Both the position numbers and the translations under genes were made by a program. A stretch of DNA of 64,000 nucleotides from an uncultured Alistipes sp. (lineage in GTDB: Bacteria; Bacteroidota; Bacteroidia; Bacteroidales; Rikenellaceae), in the NCBI GenBank assembly GCA_900770635.1, contig CAAGLB010000098.1, positions 23,359 through 87,358 on the forward strand, in the 5' to 3' direction. The notes under the pieces are model-generated. The model was not told where the DNA came from. It saw nothing but the letters and a program-made list of their open reading frames with translations, and ran no database searches. Shown here piece by piece: positions 36,950 to 44,572 of the stretch (position 1 is the first letter of the stretch; each line of letters opens with the position of its first letter).

Positions 36950-37446
36950 AAAAACTTATTTACTGCCTTATGGCAATAGTTGCAGCGAGTGTGATGACAT
37001 CGTGTGACCCTGACTGGGCACTCGACCCCCGTAATACGGGTTACGCCTATGTTATAAATAATAGCGATAGAGATATTACTTTCCGAGGTTACACCTCATT
37101 TTCAGGTCAACTATATACTGATATCACTATCTCTCCGAGTGATACAGTATGCGTGTCGAAAGCGATGTGGGATGAACGAAGCAACAATTGGGATGATATG
37201 ATTAGGGCTGGTTGGGATCCTTTTTTAGCAACTGTTGCCCTACGAGAATATTCAAGCATAACCAAAGATTTCGACGAGTGGCATCATAGAATCTCGATTT
37301 CTACATCCCCAACACAAAGTATGTCGTGGACATTGAATGTCGACAACATAGAAGATAACTCAATCTTTAATGAACTGAATTGGGAGAAAAAGGTGACGAA
37401 CAATGGTTACTTCACTAAATATTCTTGGACATATACTATAGAGTAA
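36946..37446 (+). CDS. lipoprotein of unknown function
   Basis: 166 aa; lipoprotein signal MKKLIYCLMAIVAASVMTSC. The ATG overlaps the previous stop (ATGA), so the two are translationally coupled. The mature part (YAYVINNSDRDITFRGYTSF, SPSDTVCVSKAMWDERS, ending SWTYTIE) is beta-rich, with no recognised family. A remnant of another lipoprotein begins immediately after its stop. Confidence 0.75.
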   Translation: MKKLIYCLMAIVAASVMTSCDPDWALDPRNTGYAYVINNSDRDITFRGYTSFSGQLYTDITISPSDTVCVSKAMWDERSNNWDDMIRAGWDPFLATVALREYSSITKDFDEWHHRISISTSPTQSMSWTLNVDNIEDNSIFNELNWEKKVTNNGYFTKYSWTYTIE

Positions 37447-37447
37447 C

Positions 37448-37585
37448 ACTCTCATAGATAATAGCAATGGCGACTACAACAACGTGTGGAGCGTGACAGG
37501 CTATAGCGACTACTACGTTGTGCTCGACCAGATCAGCCGCGAAGGTTGGAACTACCGCACAATACTAAAGCGCAAAGCGGAGTAA
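37448..37585 (+). pseudogene. C-terminal remnant of a lipocalin-like lipoprotein
   Basis: An open frame of 45 codons with no start begins 1 bp after the stop at 37446 and ends at TAA 37583-37585. It reads VTGYSDYYVVLDQISREG then NYRTILKRKAE, parallel to ISGYNKDYIISDRVYNNK then QRTILKRN in the protein of 35648-36949. It is therefore the tail of a lost paralogue, left by recombination. Confidence 0.7.
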
Positions 37586-37602
37586 CACTCCTCAAATCCA
37601 CA

Positions 37603-37637
37603 CAGTCCCCATGGTTGCAAAAAAGCCATGGGGGCTG
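37603..37637 (+). terminator. probable terminator
   Basis: 12-bp stem, cagtccccatgg (37603-37614) and ccatgggggctg (37626-37637), with one G-T pair and an A-rich loop. The T tail is short. Confidence 0.6.
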
Positions 37638-37664
37638 TTGCCTTTAGCACTACCCCACCATACC

Positions 37665-37866
37665 GCATAGCTATGCATTATGCAGAAATATTACCCACTG
37701 ATTATCACTTTCTTACCACAAAATTTGGAAATTTCAAGGGGGGGGGTAAATTTGTGGTGTAAAAAAGAGAAAATCGATGTCAGAAAATCGAAATTTGAGC
37801 GTATTATAGGTAAAAAGAATTTAGTTACTCACATATTTACAGCTATGAAAAATATTATTCTAAGCC
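37665..37866. repeat. 200-bp promoter-leader-signal-peptide repeat, copy 2
   Basis: Near-identical to 35467-35670, in direct orientation, 2.2 kb apart. It covers the promoter, the leader and the first codons of the gene at 37845. Confidence 0.9.
37724..37754 (+). promoter_or_regulatory. promoter with G9 tract in its spacer (copy 2)
   Basis: TTTG (37724-37727), 19-nt spacer, TAAATTTG (37747-37754), with G9 at 37738-37746 next to the -7 box, exactly as in copy 1. Confidence 0.8.
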
Positions 37867-38657
37867 TCGTGGCGCTAACATTTGTAGCATGCGAGCTTTC
37901 GTTTAGCGTCAATAACACAAATGCTACTCTCTCTGAAATTACGATTGAGTGCATCAGCGAGACAACAATAAGCAACAACACATCGGCAAACGAGCCATTC
38001 ACACGACACACCTACCTATGCAAGGGCTACGTGGAGAATATATCGGGCGAGTGCAGCATAAAGGTGCTACACAACAACTTTATCGTACACAACAACCACG
38101 ACCTTGTGGCTGCGAGCAAGAAGATGCCTTTCGAGTTTACGTTTGCACCAGAATGGGGCTATCTCGACAACCAAAACAACACCTTCACAGTACAGCTATA
38201 TGTTGACGACGATGTGCCCGTGTGTCAGACGACAGTGGTGGTGACTGAGCACCCCGAGGATCAGAATGCTGAGCTTAGCGACGTTCCATATCTCGAGTAT
38301 TCGTTGTGGGGCACACGATGCGAGTGGCAGCTACCAAGTGACAACAGTTTGATAGTTGTGAACAACGACGAGGAGCTTAGCAGATACATAACATCGACAT
38401 CGGGGGAGAGCTACCCTGCTATCGACTTTTCGCGATACACCTTGATAATAGCACATGGTGGCACGCCTCAGGGCATACGCCAAACCACGATAGAGAGCCT
38501 AAAGCAACTATCCGAGGTGGAGTATATCCTCAACATAACAGTGGCAATGACAATGACCGACGCTCCCGAGCTATGGACAAAGGCACTGCTCGTAGATAAG
38601 TGGGATAAGCTCTGCAAGGTAAATCTCAATGTGGAGATAATAGAATCGTTAAACTAA
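37845..38657 (+). CDS. surface lipoprotein sharing the C-terminal domain of the 35648 protein
   Basis: 270 aa from the ATG at 37845. A longer frame from 37680 would translate the promoter repeat and is rejected. The signal is MKNIILSLVALTFVAC. The N-terminal half (about 20-130) is a beta-sandwich. Residues about 140-270 (LPYLEYSLWGTRCEWQLPSD, NNDEELSRYI, YPAIDFSRYTLIIAHG) are homologous to the end of the 35648 product. The codon choice is richer in C/G than its neighbour, so the genes diverged while the upstream repeat stayed near-identical. Function unknown. Confidence 0.78.
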   Translation: MKNIILSLVALTFVACELSFSVNNTNATLSEITIECISETTISNNTSANEPFTRHTYLCKGYVENISGECSIKVLHNNFIVHNNHDLVAASKKMPFEFTFAPEWGYLDNQNNTFTVQLYVDDDVPVCQTTVVVTEHPEDQNAELSDVPYLEYSLWGTRCEWQLPSDNSLIVVNNDEELSRYITSTSGESYPAIDFSRYTLIIAHGGTPQGIRQTTIESLKQLSEVEYILNITVAMTMTDAPELWTKALLVDKWDKLCKVNLNVEIIESLN

Positions 38658-38729
38658 TTTTACAAAATATTGCAAAAATTAGCGTTAGAACGAATTTAGC
38701 ATAGAACAAACAAAAACATAGATTGACAC

Positions 38730-39275
38730 ATGAAAAAGAGTATTGCACTACTTATCGTGGCGTTATTGGCATTTAGCCTGAGCGTCGAGGCACAGACAAC
38801 ACGATACAACTACCACAAGAAGGGATACTGGGGCAACATCGAGGCATCGGGTGGCGTGACACTTGGCGGTGGCAGCGACATAGGCCTAAGCACCGTGTTT
38901 GGCGGTCGTCTGGGCAATGGCGTGGCAATGGGTATGGGCATAGGTTTCTACGTCGATGTAAATAGCGTGGTGAGCACATTCTACATTCCCATGTTCCTCG
39001 AAACAAAGTACTCACCATTTAAGAGCGGTCGCTCGCCATACCTCTCGCTACGCACGGGATTTAGCATCAACGAATGGGCGATGCCAGGCTTCTACCTTGC
39101 CCCAGCCCTCGGCTGCGACATAGGACGCTTCTCGTTCTTCATGCGCTATGGCCTAAACATCTACCCCGTGGAGGTGGATATCGACATCAATGCTCCGGGC
39201 GTAGATATTGAGACAACAGGCACGGCAAACATCAAGACGCACGGCCTATCCCTCGGCTTCGGCATCAACTTCTAG
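38730..39275 (+). CDS. outer-membrane beta-barrel protein
   Basis: 181 aa; signal peptide MKKSIALLIVALLAFSLSVE then AQ. It has Gly-rich amphipathic strands (GGVTLGGGSDIGLSTVFGGR, GNGVAMGMGIGFYVDVN, YLSLRTGFSINEW) and a terminal aromatic (LGFGINF), typical of a small outer-membrane barrel. Function unknown. No clear promoter with both boxes is visible upstream. Confidence 0.78.
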   Translation: MKKSIALLIVALLAFSLSVEAQTTRYNYHKKGYWGNIEASGGVTLGGGSDIGLSTVFGGRLGNGVAMGMGIGFYVDVNSVVSTFYIPMFLETKYSPFKSGRSPYLSLRTGFSINEWAMPGFYLAPALGCDIGRFSFFMRYGLNIYPVEVDIDINAPGVDIETTGTANIKTHGLSLGFGINF

Positions 39276-39323
39276 ATTAGGGTACAAAACACCCCTACAT
39301 CACATAAAACACTTATTACAGAT

Positions 39324-39376
39324 TACCACTTTCTAGCCCGAAAGTTTGAAAATTCGGCGAGAAAGTGGTAATTTTG
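39324..39376 (+). promoter_or_regulatory. palindromic promoter of the BspA-like gene
   Basis: TTTG (39345-39348), 20-nt spacer, TAATTTTG (39369-39376). An 11-bp perfect inverted repeat, taccactttct (39324-39334) and agaaagtggta (39360-39370), encloses the -33 box and touches the -7 box. A further inner match is cgaa and ttcg. It is a likely operator or a hairpin-forming element. Confidence 0.72.
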
Positions 39377-39401
39377 TAGGAGAATAATAAAGTCAACAAG
39401 T

Positions 39402-41957
39402 ATGAAAAAATTTATACATCGAATCATGCTGCTCTGTAGCATAGCTCTATTTGTTGGTTGCGAAAGCAAAGAGCAGGAGCCACTATATCTCGAACTATCG
39501 GAGCACGAAATAGGCATTGACTACTGGGGCTCAGCCGTGACCGTGAAGATATCGTGCAATGGCGACTGGAAGATGGAGGGCGAGTCGGAGTGGTGCGTGG
39601 TATCGCAAACCCAAGGACACGGCACCACGAAGGTAACATTTCGCAGCGACACCTCAGTTGACAATGGTGAGATTAGAAGAGCAAAATATGTGGTACGATG
39701 TGGAAGCATTGAGAAGCAGATAGATGTCAAGCAAGTCTGTAAAGGCATAAGCTTGAAGGATAATGTCATCGTATATGAGAGCAGCAAGAAGATAGAGCTT
39801 AAAGGCGACTTTGGTGCAAACATCATAGAGCACATATATGCCAAAGGTAACAACGAGTTTAGAGTAACCTTTGACGGGCCAGTGACACAGATCCCTGATG
39901 AGGCATTCATAAAATCGGTAAACGCTATAACCATACCCGAAACGGTGACTAAAATTGGCGCTAAGGCATTTAGCAACTGCGCCTTCAGCCAATTTGAAGT
40001 ACCGAAGGGCGTAACAGAGATTGGCGAATGGGCATTCGCAAACTGCACAAGGCTTAGAGAGATAACAATACCTGAGAAGGTCACCGAGATTAAGACTGAT
40101 ACATTCGTAAATTGTACGGCACTAAAGAGTGTTAATCTGCACGAGAACATCACAAAAATTGGTCAGAAGGCATTTGGCTATTGTGGTGCACTGGAGCAGA
40201 TAAATCTTGGCGACAAGATAACCGAAATAGGAATAGAGGCATTCTACTACTGCACTGCACTTAAAAGCGTGCATATCCCCACATCGCTCACAAGATTATC
40301 CCGCTCGGTGTTCTTGTGTAGCGGCATCGAGTGTGTTGTCATACCCGACAACATCACACATATCGACGAGCAGTGTTTTAGACTATCGTCGATAACTGAT
40401 ATTGAGTTGGGCAGTGGCGTGGAGTATATTGGCGAGAGAGCATTTAGCGAGTGTCAGCAGCTAAGATCGATACACATACCAGCAAACGTAAAGGAGATTG
40501 ACGACTTTGCTTTTTATGACTCTCACGCCCTCGCCGAGATAGAGTTTAGCGAGGGACTAATGCGCCTTGGCGACCTAGCGTTGAGCTTGTGCGAATCACT
40601 AAAGGTGGTACACCTACCAAATAGCATGACCGATTTTGGTATCGGCGTGTTTCAGCAGTGCTCATCGCTTCGAGAGGTATATATGGGTGACGGCGTTGTG
40701 ACAATAGAAGATTACCGTGCAGACTACGATTGGGGTACATTCACCATGTGTCACAACCTCGAATATGTCAAGCTTAGTCGCAACCTACGCAGATTACCCA
40801 TAAACATGTTTGGTAGCTGCGAAAATCTGCGCACGGTGGAGATGTTCGACAAGCTGGAAACAATAGGCGCTAACGCATTCTCAGGGTGCATATCTTTAGA
40901 GGGCCTACACATACCCAACTCGCTTATCAATGTTGAAGACTACGCATTTAGTAACTGCAATAGGTTTGATATATACGTTGACGACATAAGGGTACTCACA
41001 AACATTCAATACCCAGAAAATAACGCGATCGAGGCATCGATAATGAACTATGCTAAAAACCTATACATAGATGGCGTACTTACCACAGAGCTAATCATTC
41101 CTGACGATGTAACCTCAATTGCCTACTGCGCCTTTTTTGGCGGCAAGAGCATTACCAACGTTACTTTCGGCAAGAGTACTCAATCGATTGGAGTTGGCGC
41201 ATTTTGCGGAACTGGACTCACAGAGTTAACCCTACCAGACACAATTACATCAATTGGCAAGTATGCATTTAGAAATTGTAAAGACCTCCGCAAGATTACG
41301 TTTGGTGGAGGTGTCGACACGTTGTCATATGAACTATTTGATGATTGCACATCACTCGAGAATATTGTATGGCACAACAACATAAAACATATCGGAGATA
41401 GGGCATTTTATGGCTGTATAGGACTCAAAGAGCTCATTATCCCCGAAAATATGGAACATATCGGTTACCTATCGTTCGGATATTGCTCATCACTCGAGAA
41501 GCTTCACATGCCAAACTCGGTAACAACTCTGGATGATGGGTGCTTCGCAGGATGCACAAGCCTCAACGACATCAAGCTCTCGACAAGCATCACCGAGATA
41601 CCCAAGGAGGCATTTAAGATGTGTCATGGGCTAACATCGATAACACTCCACGAGGGCATGAAAAATATTTGCAATGGCGCCTTTAGAGAGTGTAACAATC
41701 TGGCATCGATAGACCTACCCTCAACAACAAGGACAATTGATGAATTTGCATTCTACAAATGCACCAACCTCCATAGCATTTACTGCCGTAGCACACTGCC
41801 ACCACAAGCAAAAAATTGCAAAACTGAGCCGTGGAATGCTTTGAAAGATAATGCCACAGACCGCATGATATATGTTCCGAGGGATTATGCCTCAAAATAC
41901 ACAACTGCATACGGCTGGAGAAGCTATGCCGATTATATTGTCGAGTATGACTTTTAA
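39402..41957 (+). CDS. BspA-like leucine-rich repeat surface lipoprotein
   Basis: 851 aa; lipoprotein signal ending in FVGC (about residue 20). Residues about 30-112 are a BACON-type beta-sandwich (SCNGDWKMEGESEWCVVSQT). From about residue 150 to 830 there are some 25 repeats of the Treponema/BspA LRR type (consensus ITIPxxVTxIGxxAFxxC), forming a curved surface suited to binding host or mucin ligands. The C-terminus (YVPRDYASKYTTAYGWRSYA) is the usual cap. The family mediates adhesion in oral and gut Bacteroidetes. Confidence 0.93.
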   Translation: MKKFIHRIMLLCSIALFVGCESKEQEPLYLELSEHEIGIDYWGSAVTVKISCNGDWKMEGESEWCVVSQTQGHGTTKVTFRSDTSVDNGEIRRAKYVVRCGSIEKQIDVKQVCKGISLKDNVIVYESSKKIELKGDFGANIIEHIYAKGNNEFRVTFDGPVTQIPDEAFIKSVNAITIPETVTKIGAKAFSNCAFSQFEVPKGVTEIGEWAFANCTRLREITIPEKVTEIKTDTFVNCTALKSVNLHENITKIGQKAFGYCGALEQINLGDKITEIGIEAFYYCTALKSVHIPTSLTRLSRSVFLCSGIECVVIPDNITHIDEQCFRLSSITDIELGSGVEYIGERAFSECQQLRSIHIPANVKEIDDFAFYDSHALAEIEFSEGLMRLGDLALSLCESLKVVHLPNSMTDFGIGVFQQCSSLREVYMGDGVVTIEDYRADYDWGTFTMCHNLEYVKLSRNLRRLPINMFGSCENLRTVEMFDKLETIGANAFSGCISLEGLHIPNSLINVEDYAFSNCNRFDIYVDDIRVLTNIQYPENNAIEASIMNYAKNLYIDGVLTTELIIPDDVTSIAYCAFFGGKSITNVTFGKSTQSIGVGAFCGTGLTELTLPDTITSIGKYAFRNCKDLRKITFGGGVDTLSYELFDDCTSLENIVWHNNIKHIGDRAFYGCIGLKELIIPENMEHIGYLSFGYCSSLEKLHMPNSVTTLDDGCFAGCTSLNDIKLSTSITEIPKEAFKMCHGLTSITLHEGMKNICNGAFRECNNLASIDLPSTTRTIDEFAFYKCTNLHSIYCRSTLPPQAKNCKTEPWNALKDNATDRMIYVPRDYASKYTTAYGWRSYADYIVEYDF

Positions 41958-41972
41958 TTGCTTCATGCTGAC

Positions 41973-42247
41973 ATGATTAATTTGGTAATAGCCATAATAT
42001 TAGCTCTTTGCGCCGTCGTGGTGCGCCTCAACCCGAGGCTAATAAACGTGCTGTCGGAGGAGGATCACAAGCGCATGAACGCAAAAAAGACGGGGCGCTA
42101 TGCCTTTTGGGGCTAATGACAACAGCTCTCGTTATGGCTCTGCTCTATGCATGTGGCATTCGCAATGAGCTTGTTCCCATCTTCGTGTGCATACCTGGAG
42201 CAATAGTCACGGCTGCACTTATCCAGCTATCAATACCAAGCAAATGA
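41973..42247 (+). pseudogene. small membrane protein split by a frameshift
   Basis: Two overlapping pieces: 41973-42116 encodes 47 aa (MINLVIAIILALCAVVVRLN then NAKKTGRYAFWG, stop TAA), and 42116-42247 encodes 43 aa (MTTALVMALLYACGIR, VPIFVCIPGAIVTAALIQLS). Joined, they give a three-helix protein with the topology of the small membrane proteins at 20675-23181. The break follows ttttgggg (42105-42112). The second ATG overlaps the first stop (TAATG), so reinitiation could also make two products. Confidence 0.6.
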
Positions 42248-42371
42248 CATAGACACATTTTTGCGTTGACAAAGGAGCACACGGCGCACTTTATTCGTTG
42301 GTAAACCACCCTACCGACTGGCTGATGATAGATAATAAATAGCGGCATTTTTGATTATCGACGGTAAAAAT

Positions 42372-42402
42372 TTTGTAAATCAATATATTTTGTTTACTTT
42401 TG
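42372..42402 (+). promoter_or_regulatory. promoter of tRNA-Arg
   Basis: TTTG (42372-42375), 19-nt spacer, TACTTTTG (42395-42402), about 57 bp before the tRNA. The rest of 42248-42459 shows nothing else. Confidence 0.8.
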
Positions 42403-42459
42403 CACCGCAAAATATAATGAGCATGCTACCGCATTGTTATCGTTATGTTTTTATCGGCT

Positions 42460-42533
42460 GGTTCCGTAGCTCAGCTGGATAGAGCAACAGCCTTCTAAGC
42501 TGTGGGTCGTGGGTTCGAATCCCGCCGGAATCA
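42460..42533 (+). tRNA. tRNA-Arg (anticodon TCT)
   Basis: 74 nt. Acceptor GGTTCCG pairs with CGGAATC. The D arm is GCTC..GAGC, the anticodon arm is ACAGC-CTTCTAA-GCTGT with anticodon at 42494-42496, and the T arm is GTGGG-TTCGAAT-CCCGC. The discriminator is A; CCA is not encoded. Confidence 0.95.
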
Positions 42534-42539
42534 CAAGCG

Positions 42540-42659
42540 CATAGAGAGCGCAAGCAGCACCACAGGTGCAAAACTAGAAAGAGAACGAGTTGAGTTTACT
42601 CAGACATCGTTCTCTTTTTGTTTTGTATTGCCATAATGGCAATGCTTGCGCTCTCTATG
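42540..42659. repeat. long inverted repeat with inner terminator after tRNA-Arg
   Basis: A 17-bp perfect inverted repeat, catagagagcgcaagca (42540-42556) and its complement (42643-42659), encloses an 11-bp hairpin (aaagagaacga 42578-42588, tcgttctcttt 42607-42617) followed by T residues. The inner hairpin is the likely tRNA-Arg terminator. The outer arms form a cruciform-capable element. Confidence 0.75.
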
Positions 42660-42742
42660 CCGAGGACTCCAAGGGAAAGGCGTTAAGCGAAGCAGACTTT
42701 GGTCTGCGAAGTAGCCAATCCCGCCGATACAAATTTTAGATA

Positions 42743-42777
42743 CCGAGCCGACGCAGTGAAAGACGAGCGAAGCGAAG
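42743..42777. repeat. REP-like direct repeat, copy 1
   Basis: 35-bp sequence beginning ccgagccgacgcagtgaaag and ending cgaagcgaag. It is almost identical to 44409-44444, which has one extra A. The two copies bracket the arginine deiminase gene in direct orientation. Confidence 0.8.
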
Positions 42778-42833
42778 TCAATCACAAACTTGAGGAGCAT
42801 AAATCAAGGACTCCTATATTTTTTAGTTCTTTC

Positions 42834-42870
42834 AAGTACTTATAATGAAAATATAATAACTTATCGGTCA
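42834..42870 (-). repeat. 37-bp repeat, inverted copy left of the arginine deiminase gene
   Basis: Read on the minus strand: TGACCGATAAG followed by an AT-rich core and ending AAGTACTT. Copies on the plus strand are at 44233-44269 and 48383-48419; only the fifth base varies. The left and middle copies form an inverted pair around 42956-44200. Confidence 0.85.
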
Positions 42871-42897
42871 TATGATTTGATTTATTTAGTAATTTAA

Positions 42898-42929
42898 TTG
42901 TATTGTTACTTTTATTTTTATTATATTTG
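42898..42929 (+). promoter_or_regulatory. promoter of the arginine deiminase-like gene
   Basis: TTG (42898-42900), 21-nt spacer, TATATTTG (42922-42929), about 26 bp before the ATG at 42956. Confidence 0.65.
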
Positions 42930-42955
42930 TGGACAAGAACCAATTACATCGTAAT

Positions 42956-44200
42956 ATGAAACACTACATTTTATTATTATCGGCTATTCTCACGACATCT
43001 TTTGCTACATTTGCACAAGACGATATTAACTATCCGTCTTCAGAGTGGGATCATGCGAAGGCTATATTGATGCATACTCCAGGCGAGGAGCTATTCTATG
43101 GTGTGCTACACCCATATGCGGGATTATTTGAGTACTACTTCGATGTGGATAAGGCGGCAGAGGAGCATCATGGTTATATAGCTGCACTTGAGAATAATGG
43201 TGTGGAGGTGTACACTGTAAGAGAGATACTCAATCAGACGCCAATAGAGAAGTTGCGCGCCCTTGTTATGGATATTCTTGTCTATGACACAGAGGGTATG
43301 TCTAATATGAATCCTCAGGATACCGAGGAGTATCGCAAGTATGTTATCGGAGAGATGTCACGTGCAGATCTTATTCGTTGCATACTGTTGCGCCCAAAGG
43401 TGACCCTGTATAATTCCGATACGAATACAGGTTTCGAGGCTACATACTCTCATTCGCCAATGATGAATCTATACTTTACTCGCGACCAGAGTATCACTAC
43501 TCCTCGCGGACACATCATAAGCCAGATGAACTCAAAGCAGCGTGCTGATGAGGCTCAGCTGATATCATTCTGCTACGAGCAGTTGGGGGTTAAGCCAATA
43601 CTCACTATCACTGGTGACGGCCGATTAGAGGGTGGTGACTATCTGCGTGGTGGCGATATATCGTATATAGGTTGCGGCATGCGTACAAACATCGAGGCTA
43701 TTAAGCAGGTAATGGAAGCCGATGCTTTTGGTCATGATACAGTAGCAGTTGTTAAGGATCATAAGTGGTGGCAGATGCAAATGCACCTCGATACTTATTT
43801 CAATATCATAGATAAGGATTTATGTACACTTGTTGAGAGCCGTTATTACGCTAAGGAGGGAGATCCTGAGTGGGTAACCGTAGATATATATGCTCGTAAG
43901 GCAGGCGAGAAGAGGTATGAACTCACACGCAAAGATGTACCATTTGTCGAGTACTTAATCGAACAAGGATTTACAATTATCCCGATTAGTAAAGCAGATG
44001 AACTTCATTATGCTAACAACTTCCTCACTATTGCTCCTCGCCATATAATGGCTGTGGGAAACCAGTCTCAGCAGCTACAAGATGCACTTGCTGCACACGG
44101 TGTTAAGGTGGAGTGGATACCTCTTGAGACGCTTATAAAGGGCTATGGTGCTGCACACTGCATGACTCAGGTGATAAGGGCCGAACGTGCCGAGTTTTAG
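42956..44200 (+). CDS. exported arginine deiminase family protein
   Basis: 414 aa from the ATG at 42956; a GTG at 42929 lies inside the -7 box and is rejected. The signal peptide is MKHYILLLSAILTTSFATFA, followed by Q. Arginine deiminase (EC 3.5.3.6) landmarks are present in order: NLYFTRDQS, GRLEGGDYL, MHLDTYFNII and the catalytic-Cys region GYGAAHCMTQ near the C-terminus. The family normally acts in the cytoplasm on free arginine; the signal peptide here points to a periplasmic or surface enzyme. No arcB or arcC is nearby. It is bracketed by 37-bp inverted repeats and REP-like direct repeats. Confidence 0.87.
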   Translation: MKHYILLLSAILTTSFATFAQDDINYPSSEWDHAKAILMHTPGEELFYGVLHPYAGLFEYYFDVDKAAEEHHGYIAALENNGVEVYTVREILNQTPIEKLRALVMDILVYDTEGMSNMNPQDTEEYRKYVIGEMSRADLIRCILLRPKVTLYNSDTNTGFEATYSHSPMMNLYFTRDQSITTPRGHIISQMNSKQRADEAQLISFCYEQLGVKPILTITGDGRLEGGDYLRGGDISYIGCGMRTNIEAIKQVMEADAFGHDTVAVVKDHKWWQMQMHLDTYFNIIDKDLCTLVESRYYAKEGDPEWVTVDIYARKAGEKRYELTRKDVPFVEYLIEQGFTIIPISKADELHYANNFLTIAPRHIMAVGNQSQQLQDALAAHGVKVEWIPLETLIKGYGAAHCMTQVIRAERAEF

Positions 44201-44232
44201 CCATATTGAAGTCATTAATGGTTGCTATGTAA

Positions 44233-44269
44233 TGACAGATAAGTTATTATATTTTCATTATAAGTACTT
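44233..44269 (+). repeat. 37-bp repeat right of the arginine deiminase gene
   Basis: TGACAGATAAG, AT-rich core, AAGTACTT: the plus-strand partner of 42834-42870. Confidence 0.85.
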
Positions 44270-44408
44270 GAGGAGAGCGAGAGCAATAATAAACAAGGTG
44301 TTGCTCGTAGAGCTCAAAAACAAAGGAGAGATGACTACAAGTTTAATTGAAAGTCATCTCTCTTTGTTTTTGCTGTGTACGCAGCACAATCACCTTGTTT
44401 TGCTATTG
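44270..44408. repeat. nested inverted repeats downstream of the arginine deiminase gene
   Basis: An inner stem, acaaaggagagatgact with agtcatctctctttgt (about 44321-44375, one mismatch), gives a terminator-like hairpin. An outer pair, aaacaaggtg with caccttgttt, surrounds it. The layout matches the nested arms at 42540-42659. The ORF that can be read here has no support as a gene. Confidence 0.6.
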
Positions 44409-44444
44409 CCGAGCCGACGCAGTGAAAGACGAGCGAAAGCGAAG
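44409..44444. repeat. REP-like direct repeat, copy 2
   Basis: Copy of 42743-42777 (ccgagccgacgcagtgaaag...). The remaining bases to 44572 show no further feature. Confidence 0.8.
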
Positions 44445-44572
44445 CATCTCCTCAATGACAATTCGCTATATGCGTTGTCGGCTTGTCTGCTCTTCTGCTT
44501 GTCGTTTGAAATTTACCACAAAAAAGCGTTGGCCCACCAGAGCCAACGCCTTTGATAATTACTCACTATTTA

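Noticed and set aside
37680..37844. N-terminal extension of the lipoprotein gene at 37845
   Set aside because: The extra 55 codons would translate the promoter and leader repeat, and the lipoprotein signal begins at 37845.
42713..42725. Short match (aatcccgccg) to the tRNA-Arg 3' end, as a second att site
   Set aside because: Only 10 bp match and no recombinase lies near, so chance or repeat origin is as likely.
44187..44555. 122-aa reading frame downstream of the arginine deiminase gene
   Set aside because: It runs through the 37-bp repeat, nested hairpins and the REP-like repeat, so it is translated repeat DNA.
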